From: Pseudomonadota bacterium
GTDB taxonomy: Bacteria > Pseudomonadota > Alphaproteobacteria > Rhizobiales > Xanthobacteraceae
Reading direction: 5' to 3'
NCBI GenBank assembly: GCA_023392205.1
Contig: JAEVZN010000524.1
Span: 1-15,671, forward strand
Length of the DNA stretch: 15,671 bases
Under the pieces are notes generated by a model, which did no database searches, was not told where the DNA came from, and saw only the letters and a program-made list of their open reading frames with translations. The translations under genes were made by a program, and so were the position numbers. Positions 1 to 6,460 of this stretch are shown one piece after another. The stretch's first letter is position 1. Each line of letters starts with the position of its first letter.

Positions 1-2
1 GA

Positions 3-566
3 AGCAAGACAGGGGCCATGCCACACAGCGAGGAGCTGATGTATGTCTTTCACATTCGGCCTGAGGCAAGAGGTGCTGTCTTTGCGCGCGAAGATTACGC
101 CAGCCTGTTGCAGGAGCGGCTGAAGCAATATGGCAGCTACATTGCTGACGTTAGCGCGGCCCTGACACCGGAATCTGACATCGTGTACAGCCCAATCGAG
201 CCGATGATGGTGCCCTGGCCTTGGTATAAAGGGCGCGTCGTGATCGGCGGTGATGCTGCGCATGTGTTTCCGCCGCATCTTACTCAGGGCGCGGCAATGG
301 CGGCAGAGGACGGCTATATCCTCGTGCAAGAAATCCTGCGAGACGACGTGCCCTTGCAGGATCGATTGATGCGCTATTCGCAGCGTCGATATGCGAGATG
401 CAGCTTCGTATATAATTTCGCCCTGCAATGGCTGCACGATGAACAATCCATCCGCACTGCAGAAGATTTTGAGGCTGCGCGACCAGAGATGATGGAGAAC
501 GGATCCCGCCGCATCGGCGCAAGCGACTTCATCCTGAACCAGCGCGTTCTGGACGAAGTCGCCTAG
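3..566 (+). CDS. FAD-dependent aromatic monooxygenase, C-terminal part (5' end outside window)
   Basis: The frame is open to the left edge (codons for S-K-T-G-A precede the first ATG at 18), so this is the 3' part of a longer gene. The visible 187 residues carry the second FAD/NADH-binding signature of group A flavoprotein hydroxylases: GRVVIGGDAAHVFPPHLTQG, in which the GD pair contacts the FAD ribityl chain, followed by the helix AAMAAEDGYILVQEI. Family knowledge: such enzymes (salicylate or 3-hydroxybenzoate hydroxylase-like, PF01494) add one oxygen atom to a phenolic ring using NAD(P)H in the cytoplasm. The stop lies only 6 nt from the stop of the convergent HpaB-type gene. The substrate cannot be read from the sequence, and the N-terminal GxGxxG motif is outside the window. 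Family call firm, substrate unknown. Confidence 0.85.
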   Translation, partial: SKTGAMPHSEELMYVFHIRPEARGAVFAREDYASLLQERLKQYGSYIADVSAALTPESDIVYSPIEPMMVPWPWYKGRVVIGGDAAHVFPPHLTQGAAMAAEDGYILVQEILRDDVPLQDRLMRYSQRRYARCSFVYNFALQWLHDEQSIRTAEDFEAARPEMMENGSRRIGASDFILNQRVLDEVA

Positions 567-572
567 ACAAAT

Positions 573-2078
573 TCAGGTTTCCGACAGAGCGAGCGCACGA
601 TCCACCATCTCGCTAGCGCGCTTGAAGTCGTAGGCTCTGTACATATTTTGCTTCACCAGGAAGGACGCGCCCCCGTAAAACTTCTCGTATTGATGCTGCC
701 GGTTGCCGAATTCCGAACCAATGAAGTCCCAGGCGAGCCGCATCAAGGCAATCCGCTCCTTTGCACCGGCCGTGCTGGACTGCATGTACCTGAGCATATC
801 GGCTTCCGTATCCGGGCTTTCCAGATCCTTGATCGAAGATGGAAGCGATATCATCGCCGCCCCCGTCAATTCGCGAATGATTTCGATCATGCGCGGGTTC
901 ATCTCGGATTGCAGGGCCATAACAGCATACAGCGCGGCCTTTGACGGCCATACGACACCATTTTTGTCAATAGTCGCGGTGATCTCCTGGGCCTGCAGCA
1001 TCGTTTCGACGGTCTGGACCAGCGCTGCAAGTTCGCCCATCTGCACCTGCACGGGGGGGGCGGCATCGTTGCCGGTCATTTCGTTCATGCGCTTGGCAAG
1101 GCCCATCATGAAGCGCAGCTTGGTGGCATAACGCGCCTGCGCCTGCATATTGCCGTAGGAATGCGCGGGCGTGTTCCACCATTGCGCACGGCAGACCTCG
1201 AGATTTCGGTAGATGAAAACATGCTCCCAGGGCACGAACACATCCTCGAGCACGACAAAGCAGTCGCTTTCGTCGAAGCGGCTGGACAGCGGATGATCGA
1301 ATGTATTCTTCGCATGCATGGCGAATGGCCGTCTCGGATAGAGCTTGAGGCCTTCGCTGTTCATGGGAATAGCCACGCCGATGGCGTAGTTTTCGTCACC
1401 CGGCTGCAAGGGGTGAATGCAGCTCAGATAAAGGTAGTCGGACAGGACGCCTGCTGTTGCCAATTGCTGGGCGCCTGAGACAACGATGCCTCCGTCCTTT
1501 TCACGGACCACACCGGCATACAGGGCCGGATCGGACTGTTTGTGGGCCGGCTTCGAACGGTCGATCTGCGGAGGCACGATTGCATAGGTTGCCCAAAGAT
1601 GGTTTTCGCGCAGATATTCGTAGAAGGCAGTGACATTGGCAGCGTATTCTTTGCCACCGGCGGCGAAAATCTCGGGAACTGCGGCGTAGCCGCAGAAAAA
1701 GCCCGCTACATGATCGGGCGTCCGGCCGATCAAACCGAACGAAACCTCCGACCACATCTCGGACGCGCGTCGCCTGGCGGTGAGATCGGCATGGCTGCGG
1801 GGAATCTGGTAGGCGCGGAGCACCGGGCTGCCGCTGCTGGGCGACGCGAACGTCATGCGCTCTCGGTTGGACGGATCGGCAGCAATGTCATAGAGGCGCG
1901 CAGCGGACCGCGTCGCCTCACGAAAAGCCGGATGCTCGGTGACGTTTTTTACACGCTCTCCGTCGACATAGATGGCACGGCCGTCGTTCAGAGACCGGAG
2001 ATATTCGGCGCCCGTGCGTAGCGAACCAGACGTCATGGGAGCTTGGAAATGCATTGCCCGCTCTGGCTTGGCCATCAT
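573..2078 (-). CDS. 4-hydroxyphenylacetate 3-hydroxylase (HpaB) family oxygenase
   Basis: A 501-residue protein with the HpaB layout: an N-terminal alpha domain (from about residue 15, RTGAEYLRSLNDGRAIYVDG), a beta-barrel middle part (GGIVVSGAQQLATAGVLSDY, then DCFVVLEDVFVPWEHVFIYR) and a C-terminal helical bundle (ATKLRFMMGLAKRMNE). Members are cytoplasmic FADH2-using phenol ortho-hydroxylases that need a separate flavin reductase; none is visible here. The Cys/His pattern of the related 4-hydroxybutyryl-CoA dehydratase Fe-S cluster is not seen, so a hydroxylase is preferred. The open frame extends to 2114, but that part lies in the operator palindrome; the ATG at 2078 has AGGAG 10 nt upstream and was chosen. 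The length is normal for the family. It is divergent from the MarR-type gene and probably repressed by it. A run of eight G on the + strand (1053-1060) lies inside the gene without breaking the frame. Confidence 0.88.
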   Translation of the reverse strand: MMAKPERAMHFQAPMTSGSLRTGAEYLRSLNDGRAIYVDGERVKNVTEHPAFREATRSAARLYDIAADPSNRERMTFASPSSGSPVLRAYQIPRSHADLTARRRASEMWSEVSFGLIGRTPDHVAGFFCGYAAVPEIFAAGGKEYAANVTAFYEYLRENHLWATYAIVPPQIDRSKPAHKQSDPALYAGVVREKDGGIVVSGAQQLATAGVLSDYLYLSCIHPLQPGDENYAIGVAIPMNSEGLKLYPRRPFAMHAKNTFDHPLSSRFDESDCFVVLEDVFVPWEHVFIYRNLEVCRAQWWNTPAHSYGNMQAQARYATKLRFMMGLAKRMNEMTGNDAAPPVQVQMGELAALVQTVETMLQAQEITATIDKNGVVWPSKAALYAVMALQSEMNPRMIEIIRELTGAAMISLPSSIKDLESPDTEADMLRYMQSSTAGAKERIALMRLAWDFIGSEFGNRQHQYEKFYGGASFLVKQNMYRAYDFKRASEMVDRALALSET

Positions 2079-2100
2079 GATAATCCAGCTCCTGATATGT

Positions 2101-2129
2101 CTATTTATATACATTATGTATATAAATAG
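2101..2129. promoter_or_regulatory. Perfect palindromic operator, likely for the divergent MarR-type regulator
   Basis: Two 14-nt arms (left arm CTATTTATATACAT) form a perfect inverted repeat around a single central base. It lies between the HpaB-type gene (minus) and the MarR-type gene (plus), in DNA far more AT-rich than its surroundings. MarR dimers typically bind such near-perfect palindromes. It covers the -10 box of the minus-strand promoter, which fits repression by steric block. Ligand-relieved repression is inferred from the family. Confidence 0.8.
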
Positions 2130-2142
2130 GAGGCGCTGTCAA
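2113..2142 (-). promoter_or_regulatory. Sigma-70-type promoter of the HpaB-family gene
   Basis: Reading the minus strand, a perfect -35 box TTGACA (2142-2137) is followed after 18 nt by CATAAT (2118-2113), five of six matches to TATAAT. Transcription would start near 2105 and run into AGGAG and the ATG at 2078. The -10 box is inside the palindromic operator. Confidence 0.65.
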
Positions 2143-2215
2143 TCCTGCGCCTGTCCGAAATATGGTGCGCAACCGCCCAATAATTGTAGCTAATCCAGAG
2201 ATGGGAATGTTTCCA

Positions 2216-2764
2216 ATGAATCGCAGAAAGAATAGTGAGGCGAAGTCTTTTTCGCCTCGCGCAACGATCACGCTGGTCGAATTGCTGCGCGACGGCAGCG
2301 ACTTGCATTTCCGGGAAACCGTATTCTTGATGGTGCGTGCCTTGAGCCATCTCGAGTTTTGCCGGGAGGCCTTTGGCAAGAGAATCGGATTGACCGGTTC
2401 CCAATTCGCGACTCTGGTCGGCACAGCCTATTGCCAGAGCAAGACCGGCGTGACCATCCGCGATCTTGCAAAGCATGTGCGCCTCGCTGCAACTCATGTC
2501 ACTACTGAGGTTGGCCGGTTGGAAGGCAAAGGCTTGTTGGTCAAGCGCGCAAATCAGGAAGATCGGCGTAGCGTCCTCGTCCGACTGTCCGGCGAGGGCG
2601 AAAGACTTATGAACGACCTCACGCCATATATGCGGGATGTGAACGATATACTGTTCAACAACTTTACGAGCGCAGACATGAAGCGACTGCATACCATGCT
2701 GGAAAAGTTTTCCGAAAATGGCGACCGCGCGGCGGATTTCATCAAGCGGAAGGGTAAGTACTGA
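2216..2764 (+). CDS. MarR family transcriptional regulator
   Basis: A winged-helix MarR protein of 182 residues from this start. The recognition-helix region is TIRDLAKHVRLAATHVTTEV followed by GRLEGKGLLVKR, and the wing contains the hallmark NQEDRRSVLVRLSGEGE. Flanking helices would form the dimer interface. The frame is open from an ATG at 2162 with no ribosome binding site; 2201 is also possible. The ATG at 2216 was preferred because GGGA lies 9 nt upstream, but the choice is weak. The gene is divergent from the HpaB-family oxygenase and shares its 29-nt operator, so it most likely represses that gene and perhaps itself, with an aromatic compound as inducer (inference). It has a somewhat longer N-terminal extension than typical MarR proteins. 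Confidence 0.9.
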   Translation: MNRRKNSEAKSFSPRATITLVELLRDGSDLHFRETVFLMVRALSHLEFCREAFGKRIGLTGSQFATLVGTAYCQSKTGVTIRDLAKHVRLAATHVTTEVGRLEGKGLLVKRANQEDRRSVLVRLSGEGERLMNDLTPYMRDVNDILFNNFTSADMKRLHTMLEKFSENGDRAADFIKRKGKY

Positions 2765-2943
2765 GCCGAGTGAGCGAACGTCCTCAAGAAATGAAAATAC
2801 TGGCAGGTTGAGAAATTGTTCTAATGTCGCCGGTGCTGCGGGTCGCAAGTCTTCCGACTTGTCGTCGTCGCTACCGTGTGCTGGACGCGGGTGCGCTTTG
2901 CGTCACATAGGGACGACGAAACTACTGCATTTCTCCCGCTTTT

Positions 2944-3003
2944 GACAGGCGCAGGTTCAAACGACGCGACAGGTATAATGTCGCAGGCGGCTGGGCGCCT
3001 GTC
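2944..3003 (+). repeat. Nested inverted repeat upstream of the CsbD-like gene
   Basis: Arms GACAGGCGC (2944-2952) and GCGCCTGTC (2995-3003) are perfect complements. Inside them a smaller hairpin GCGAC/GTCGC (2966-2970 and 2980-2984) has TATAAT in its loop (2974-2979). A TTGACA lies at 2942, but 26 nt from TATAAT is too far for a normal promoter. The structure ends two bases before the GGAAC box. The rest of the gene-free stretch 2765-3005 shows nothing coding; a 6-bp hairpin at 2846-2861 has no T-run. Confidence 0.45.
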
Positions 3004-3005
3004 CC

Positions 3006-3030
3006 GGAACGGAGACACGAAGCAATTGTT
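3006..3030 (+). promoter_or_regulatory. Putative EcfG (general stress sigma factor) promoter of the CsbD-like gene
   Basis: GGAAC (3006-3010), 16 nt, then TGTT (3027-3030), one base from the alphaproteobacterial EcfG consensus GGAAC-N16/17-CGTT. A start site near 3037 would leave a 25-nt leader containing GAGGAG. CsbD-like genes are commonly general-stress genes, which supports the call. Confidence 0.6.
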
Positions 3031-3061
3031 GACGAAGTAATAGCTACCGAGGAGTACACTC

Positions 3062-3241
3062 ATGGATAAAGATCGCATCAAAGGCAGTGCTGAGCAAGCA
3101 AAGGGCAAGGCGAAGGAATTCGCTGGAAATGTCACCGGCGATGAGAAGACCAAGAACGAAGGCAAGCTCGATCAGGCAAAGGGCAAAGCGCAGAACACTT
3201 GGGGCAGCATCAAGGATAGCGCGCGAGAGAATGAAGAGTAG
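3062..3241 (+). CDS. CsbD-like stress protein
   Basis: A 59-residue hydrophilic, Lys/Glu/Ala-rich protein with the CsbD pattern: MDKDRIKGSAEQAKGKAKEF, then GNVTGDEKTKNEGKLDQAKG and a closing Trp-containing helix (KAQNTWGSIKDSARENEE). The motif R-I-K-G-x2-x-Q-x-K-G-K-x-K is repeated as L-D-Q-A-K-G-K-A-Q. GAGGAG lies 7 nt before the ATG, a strong ribosome binding site. CsbD proteins are small cytoplasmic proteins induced by general stress (sigma B in Bacillus); their biochemical role is unknown. The likely EcfG promoter upstream fits this. It is monocistronic: no gene follows within 500 nt on this strand. Confidence 0.92.
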   Translation: MDKDRIKGSAEQAKGKAKEFAGNVTGDEKTKNEGKLDQAKGKAQNTWGSIKDSARENEE

Positions 3242-3344
3242 AGTAATAGGCCTGCCATAGGGGGCGTCTGCTCCTCATGGCATCCTGATCCCGAGTTGGC
3301 TTCGCGTCGCCGAGAAAAAAATATAGGCAGCGCGAGGACGCATG

Positions 3345-3381
3345 TGAGGCCGTATGTCCTGTTACGGGGCATACGGCCTCA
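3345..3381. repeat. Perfect 12-bp stem-loop
   Basis: Arms TGAGGCCGTATG (3345-3356) and CATACGGCCTCA (3370-3381) with a 13-nt loop. No T-run follows on the plus strand; on the minus strand a T-rich stretch lies about 20 nt away, too far for a classic terminator. It may stop CsbD transcription or be a regulatory palindrome. The remainder of the gene-free stretch 3242-3754 shows no convincing coding sequence; reading frames there lack ribosome binding sites. Confidence 0.5.
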
Positions 3382-3632
3382 ACCGTTCAGCCCGCGACAT
3401 CGCGCCGAATATGTCAACGGGCTCGTGTGAGTCCTGAACGCGAGGTTCGGTTTCAGAATGTATACTCCTGTGACATCGCAGCGTTGCTGAACAAAATATC
3501 GATGAGAGCCCTAACTTGAGGTGAGATGCTCCGCGGCGGATCCTTTCAAAAACGCGATGCGCATGTCGTCTCCCGATCGCTCCCATGTCTTGGCACGGGC
3601 GTGGAAATCGCAGCCAAAGCCGGAAAATAAGG

Positions 3633-3657
3633 CGAACAATGCCAGCCGGGATGCGTT
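3633..3657 (+). promoter_or_regulatory. Possible EcfG-like promoter before the coiled-coil gene
   Basis: CGAAC (3633-3637), 16 nt, CGTT (3654-3657), one mismatch to GGAAC-N16-CGTT. It would give a leader of about 90 nt before the ATG at 3755. It is suggestive because neighbouring genes have better copies of the same motif, but a single mismatch box can occur by chance. Confidence 0.3.
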
Positions 3658-3754
3658 GGTAACGATTATTCGAAGTTTGTGGCAGTGCGGCTTCGCGCAG
3701 GGCGCGCGCAGCTGGAGCAGTGATACCCGCCAACAAAATTTGCGAGATCCGAAC

Positions 3755-4843
3755 ATGAGCCAGCAGTCAGATGGACCCGACGGAACCGTCAGCAGACAGG
3801 ACATGCTTTTGCGGGAGGCGAGGCGCCCAGTCGCTATTGGGCTGGCGGCGCTTGCGGTATTCGGATGGATACTCGCGGTGTATTTTGCCTGGTCCGGCGC
3901 CAGCCAGGAAAGACGTCTGGAAAGCCAGTTGGCAAGGGCAGAAGCTGAAACGGCTAGGCTGACGGAAGATCTGGAAGCCCATCAAAATGCGACCGCCCGT
4001 TTGACCGAGATCGAGTTGAGGGTGGATGCCCGCAAGCAGCAGCTAGCGGAGGCCGACAAACGGCTTGAGGAATTGGCTCCGCGCCAGCAGGAGTTGGCGC
4101 GCAACCAACAGCAGCTCGAGAAGGCCCGCTCCGAACTTGCGCAGTTGGAGCAGCGGCGCTCAGAGGTTGAACGAAACGCGCGAAGTGAAATGCAGGCGCT
4201 AGAATTGCGGCGCAAGCAGGCGTCCGAGGCCGAAAAGCAGATATCTGCTCATCGACAGGAACTCGCGGAGGTGGGCCAGAGGCTCGAAGAAGCGCGGGAG
4301 CAGGAACTGGCCGCGCGCGAGCGTCTGACGGCGTTATCACATGATGCAACGGCCATGACGAAAAAGCTGGCCGAGGGAGAATCCGAACTCCAGCAGTCGC
4401 GTGAGACACATGCCAGACTCCAGCAGGAGGCTGTCGCACATCAGCAACGCGTGAGCCAGCTAGGCGAGCGCGAGAAAGAGCTTGCAGGGAAGGTGCAGGA
4501 GCTGGTGCGTACGGAAAAGGCCGCAGCGCAGGCGTCGAATGACGCGCGGGATCGCGCGGACAAACTGCAATCGGACCTGGCGGACCTGAGTGAAATTCTG
4601 GCGCGCAGAAATACCGAGCTGGCCGACGTTCAGGACAGTATTCAGTCTGCAAGAAGTACGCTCGCCGCCCTGCATGAGCGCATTGCCGAGGCGCGCCGGA
4701 CCCTGCTGAAAGGCGGCATACAGTCCGAGGGACAAGGCGAGCGGGAGGACCTGGAATCAGACGGGTCGCGAAACCAAGAGAAGGCGGCGTCACCGGATGG
4801 CGAAAGCGCGCAAGGGGAAGCCACCGGGACGACGAGACAATAG
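3755..4843 (+). CDS. Membrane-anchored long coiled-coil protein of unknown function
   Basis: A 362-residue protein. A short polar N-terminus (residues 1-22) is followed by one transmembrane helix (about 25-46, PVAIGLAALAVFGWILAVYF) with a positively charged RR in front, which predicts a cytoplasmic N-terminus and a periplasmic C-terminus. Residues 50-335 are almost continuous Glu/Gln/Arg/Ala/Leu heptads, a long coiled coil without prolines or cysteines. The tail is a polar, Gly/Ser/Glu-rich disordered segment. The open frame extends to 3521, but the ATG at 3755 gives a clean membrane-anchor architecture; only a weak GAGA precedes it. The AI-2E-type permease begins 98 nt downstream on the same strand, so co-transcription is possible. 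I do not recognise a family; a structural or scaffold role at the envelope is only an inference. Confidence 0.75.
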   Translation: MSQQSDGPDGTVSRQDMLLREARRPVAIGLAALAVFGWILAVYFAWSGASQERRLESQLARAEAETARLTEDLEAHQNATARLTEIELRVDARKQQLAEADKRLEELAPRQQELARNQQQLEKARSELAQLEQRRSEVERNARSEMQALELRRKQASEAEKQISAHRQELAEVGQRLEEAREQELAARERLTALSHDATAMTKKLAEGESELQQSRETHARLQQEAVAHQQRVSQLGEREKELAGKVQELVRTEKAAAQASNDARDRADKLQSDLADLSEILARRNTELADVQDSIQSARSTLAALHERIAEARRTLLKGGIQSEGQGEREDLESDGSRNQEKAASPDGESAQGEATGTTRQ

Positions 4844-4941
4844 AGAGGGGCGCCCTCGAGCGGGAAGCCCGCCAAGCTGGATTCGGCGAGTGCGTATTCC
4901 GCTTGCAGCCAAGCAAGTATCTTGGGGGCAGCAAGGTTGGT

Positions 4942-6015
4942 ATGAACGATCTGTCACCTACCAAATCGTACAATCGGGCCGCGGGCATCGAACTTGTATT
5001 TGCGCTTGTAGCCGCCGTTGCTGTTTTGTTTGTGTTGTGGGTCGCCGCGCACGCATTTCTGCTCGTGTTTGCGGGACTGCTGTTCGGCGTTGTCTTGGAC
5101 GTCGGTGTAAGGGGGATCGGCTATGTGGTGCCGCTATCGCGTCCCTGGCGGCTAGGTGTTGTGACGGCCATAACACTTTCGGTGCTTGCGCTGGCAGGAT
5201 GGTGGGCGAGTTCTTCACTGGCCGCGGAATTCGACAGTCTCTATGCGGTGATCAGTGAGCAGCTCGCCGGCCTTCACGGCCAGCTCAAAGATATGGGATT
5301 ACCGATCACCGACGCGTCCGGTAACGAGAACAACATTCTGGATGTTGTTATGGGATACGCAGGCACGATGCTGGGCCATGCGACCCGCGCGGTCTCGTTC
5401 GGGATGGGTGCCCTGGCGAATATAGTGATCATTTTCATCGCCGGCATTTTCCTTGCTGCAAACCCGACGTCTTACCGCGACGGCGTGGTGCGATTGTTTC
5501 CTGTCGATCAACGAGCCGCGTTGCGCAGCTCTCTCGACGAAATCGGGGAAGTGCTACGCTGGTGGCTGGCGGGTCAGCTTGCCTCGATGTTGATCATTGG
5601 CGTTACTGTCGGGACAGCGCTCATACTTCTGGGCGTTCCCGGCGCCGTGCTGCTCGGTGTTCAGGCGGGCATACTCGGGTTTATCCCCTACCTCGGACCG
5701 TTGCTCGCAGCGATTCCGATTACCTTGGCTGTGATGCCGATGGGTCTGTTCTGGATCGTCACGATCCTTTCTGTGTACACTTGCATCCAGGTTATCGAAG
5801 GGTATCTGCTGACACCGCTCATTCATCAGCAGGCGGTGTCACTTCCCCCGTTGCTGACGCTCGCATCGATGCTTGTGATGGGAGCGCTGTTCGGCATAGC
5901 GGGTGTCATATTGTCCACACCCTTGCTTGCTGCGGCACGAGTCGCAGTCCTCCGCCTGTATGTGGAAAGAAGGCTGGAAGGGAAAACACGAGCGCCCGAA
6001 GTATCGTCAGGGTGA
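4942..6015 (+). CDS. AI-2E family transporter (PerM/UPF0118)
   Basis: A 357-residue polytopic inner-membrane protein. There are hydrophobic segments at about 16-58, 70-95, 150-172, 208-240, 240-275 and 300-345. The family motif GFIPYLGP is at residues 246-253, and the long amphipathic region between (about 95-150) is typical. Family members export small molecules; TqsA exports autoinducer-2, while others act as Na+/H+ antiporters or are uncharacterised, so the substrate is not predictable. The ATG at 4942 gives a normal family length with AAGG a few bases upstream; an upstream start at 4903 is possible but less likely. The gene follows the coiled-coil gene by 98 nt and precedes a small membrane protein that has its own promoter. 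Confidence 0.88.
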   Translation: MNDLSPTKSYNRAAGIELVFALVAAVAVLFVLWVAAHAFLLVFAGLLFGVVLDVGVRGIGYVVPLSRPWRLGVVTAITLSVLALAGWWASSSLAAEFDSLYAVISEQLAGLHGQLKDMGLPITDASGNENNILDVVMGYAGTMLGHATRAVSFGMGALANIVIIFIAGIFLAANPTSYRDGVVRLFPVDQRAALRSSLDEIGEVLRWWLAGQLASMLIIGVTVGTALILLGVPGAVLLGVQAGILGFIPYLGPLLAAIPITLAVMPMGLFWIVTILSVYTCIQVIEGYLLTPLIHQQAVSLPPLLTLASMLVMGALFGIAGVILSTPLLAAARVAVLRLYVERRLEGKTRAPEVSSG

Positions 6016-6045
6016 CGCATGGGCCCGGACCGATCGGGAGTTGCG

Positions 6046-6070
6046 GGAACGCATTTTCCGCGGCGACGTT
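6046..6070 (+). promoter_or_regulatory. Exact-consensus EcfG promoter
   Basis: GGAAC (6046-6050), 16 nt, CGTT (6067-6070): a full match to the alphaproteobacterial general stress promoter. It lies in the gap after the permease stop, and its predicted start near 6078 is just upstream of GGAGG (6089-6093) and the GTG at 6099. The order promoter, ribosome binding site, start codon supports both the promoter and the small gene. Confidence 0.7.
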
Positions 6071-6098
6071 AAACTACAGGGGGGCAGCGGAGGTTTAT

Positions 6099-6305
6099 GT
6101 GCCGATTATCCCCTTCCTGTGTTTCAGTGCTCCGGCGCTTCTGGTCGCGTTACTGGCGGCATCTGCGTATCTTGAGCCAGAAACAAGCTCTTCGAACCAG
6201 TCATGGATTAGAGCGGCGCACGCCAGTTTCGAGAAGCCCGCGCCGGAGATGGAGCGCGACGATTTTCTCCTTCTGAAGATGAGGCCGGTTCGGGATAGCA
6301 TGTGA
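6099..6305 (+). CDS. Small single-pass membrane protein, GTG start, predicted stress-induced
   Basis: A 68-residue protein read from GTG at 6099, with GGAGG 5 nt upstream. The N-terminal 22 residues (MPIIPFLCFSAPALLVALLA, read with Met) form a transmembrane segment or uncleaved signal, followed by a polar domain with WIRAAHASFEKPAPEMERDD and a basic end KMRPVRDSM. I recognise no family. The exact EcfG box 29 nt before the start argues for general-stress control. The frame is open far upstream as a shadow of the permease gene, but the promoter and ribosome binding site define the start. An overlapping ATG two bases earlier (6097) gives an Arg-rich frame with no membrane segment and is less likely. 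Confidence 0.6.
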   Translation: MPIIPFLCFSAPALLVALLAASAYLEPETSSSNQSWIRAAHASFEKPAPEMERDDFLLLKMRPVRDSM

Positions 6306-6421
6306 GTGACGACCGACCGCGTCCTCTGTCGACAGCACGGTGATAACAGATCGATTGGCCAGGAGGAACTTTCAAGCCGGCCTTAAGTCCCCGCGTGGTG
6401 CAGCATATTCACCCCAGCACC

Positions 6422-6460
6422 GCCAATCGACTTCCATCAGGCCAATCGACTTTTCTTCAG
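6422..6460. repeat. Imperfect 19/20-nt tandem duplication
   Basis: GCCAATCGACTTCCATCAG (6422-6440) is followed directly by a second copy with the centre changed to TTTTCTTCAG (6441-6460). The second copy contains the stop codon of the minus-strand YihY-like gene. It looks like a small local duplication after the gene end. The surrounding 6306-6456 shows nothing else. Confidence 0.5.

Noticed and set aside
2846..2861. 6-bp hairpin CAAGTC-TTCC-GACTTG after the MarR-type gene, as a terminator
   Set aside because: The stem is short and no T-run follows (TCGTCGTCG); not convincing.
2823..2909. 28-codon ORF in the gap before the CsbD-like gene
   Set aside because: No ribosome binding site, Arg/Cys-rich composition and no supporting promoter.
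2942..2979. TTGACA and TATAAT as a sigma-70 promoter for the CsbD-like gene
   Set aside because: The spacer is 26 nt, far beyond the functional range; the EcfG-type box just downstream fits better.
4255..4330. GGAAC boxes inside the coiled-coil gene as EcfG promoters
   Set aside because: No CGTT-like box at 16-17 nt follows, and they are within coding sequence.
3954..4988. 344-residue minus-strand reading frame opposite the coiled-coil gene
   Set aside because: It is Pro/Arg/Ala-rich with no domain or ribosome binding site and mirrors the codon bias of the coiled-coil gene; an antisense shadow.
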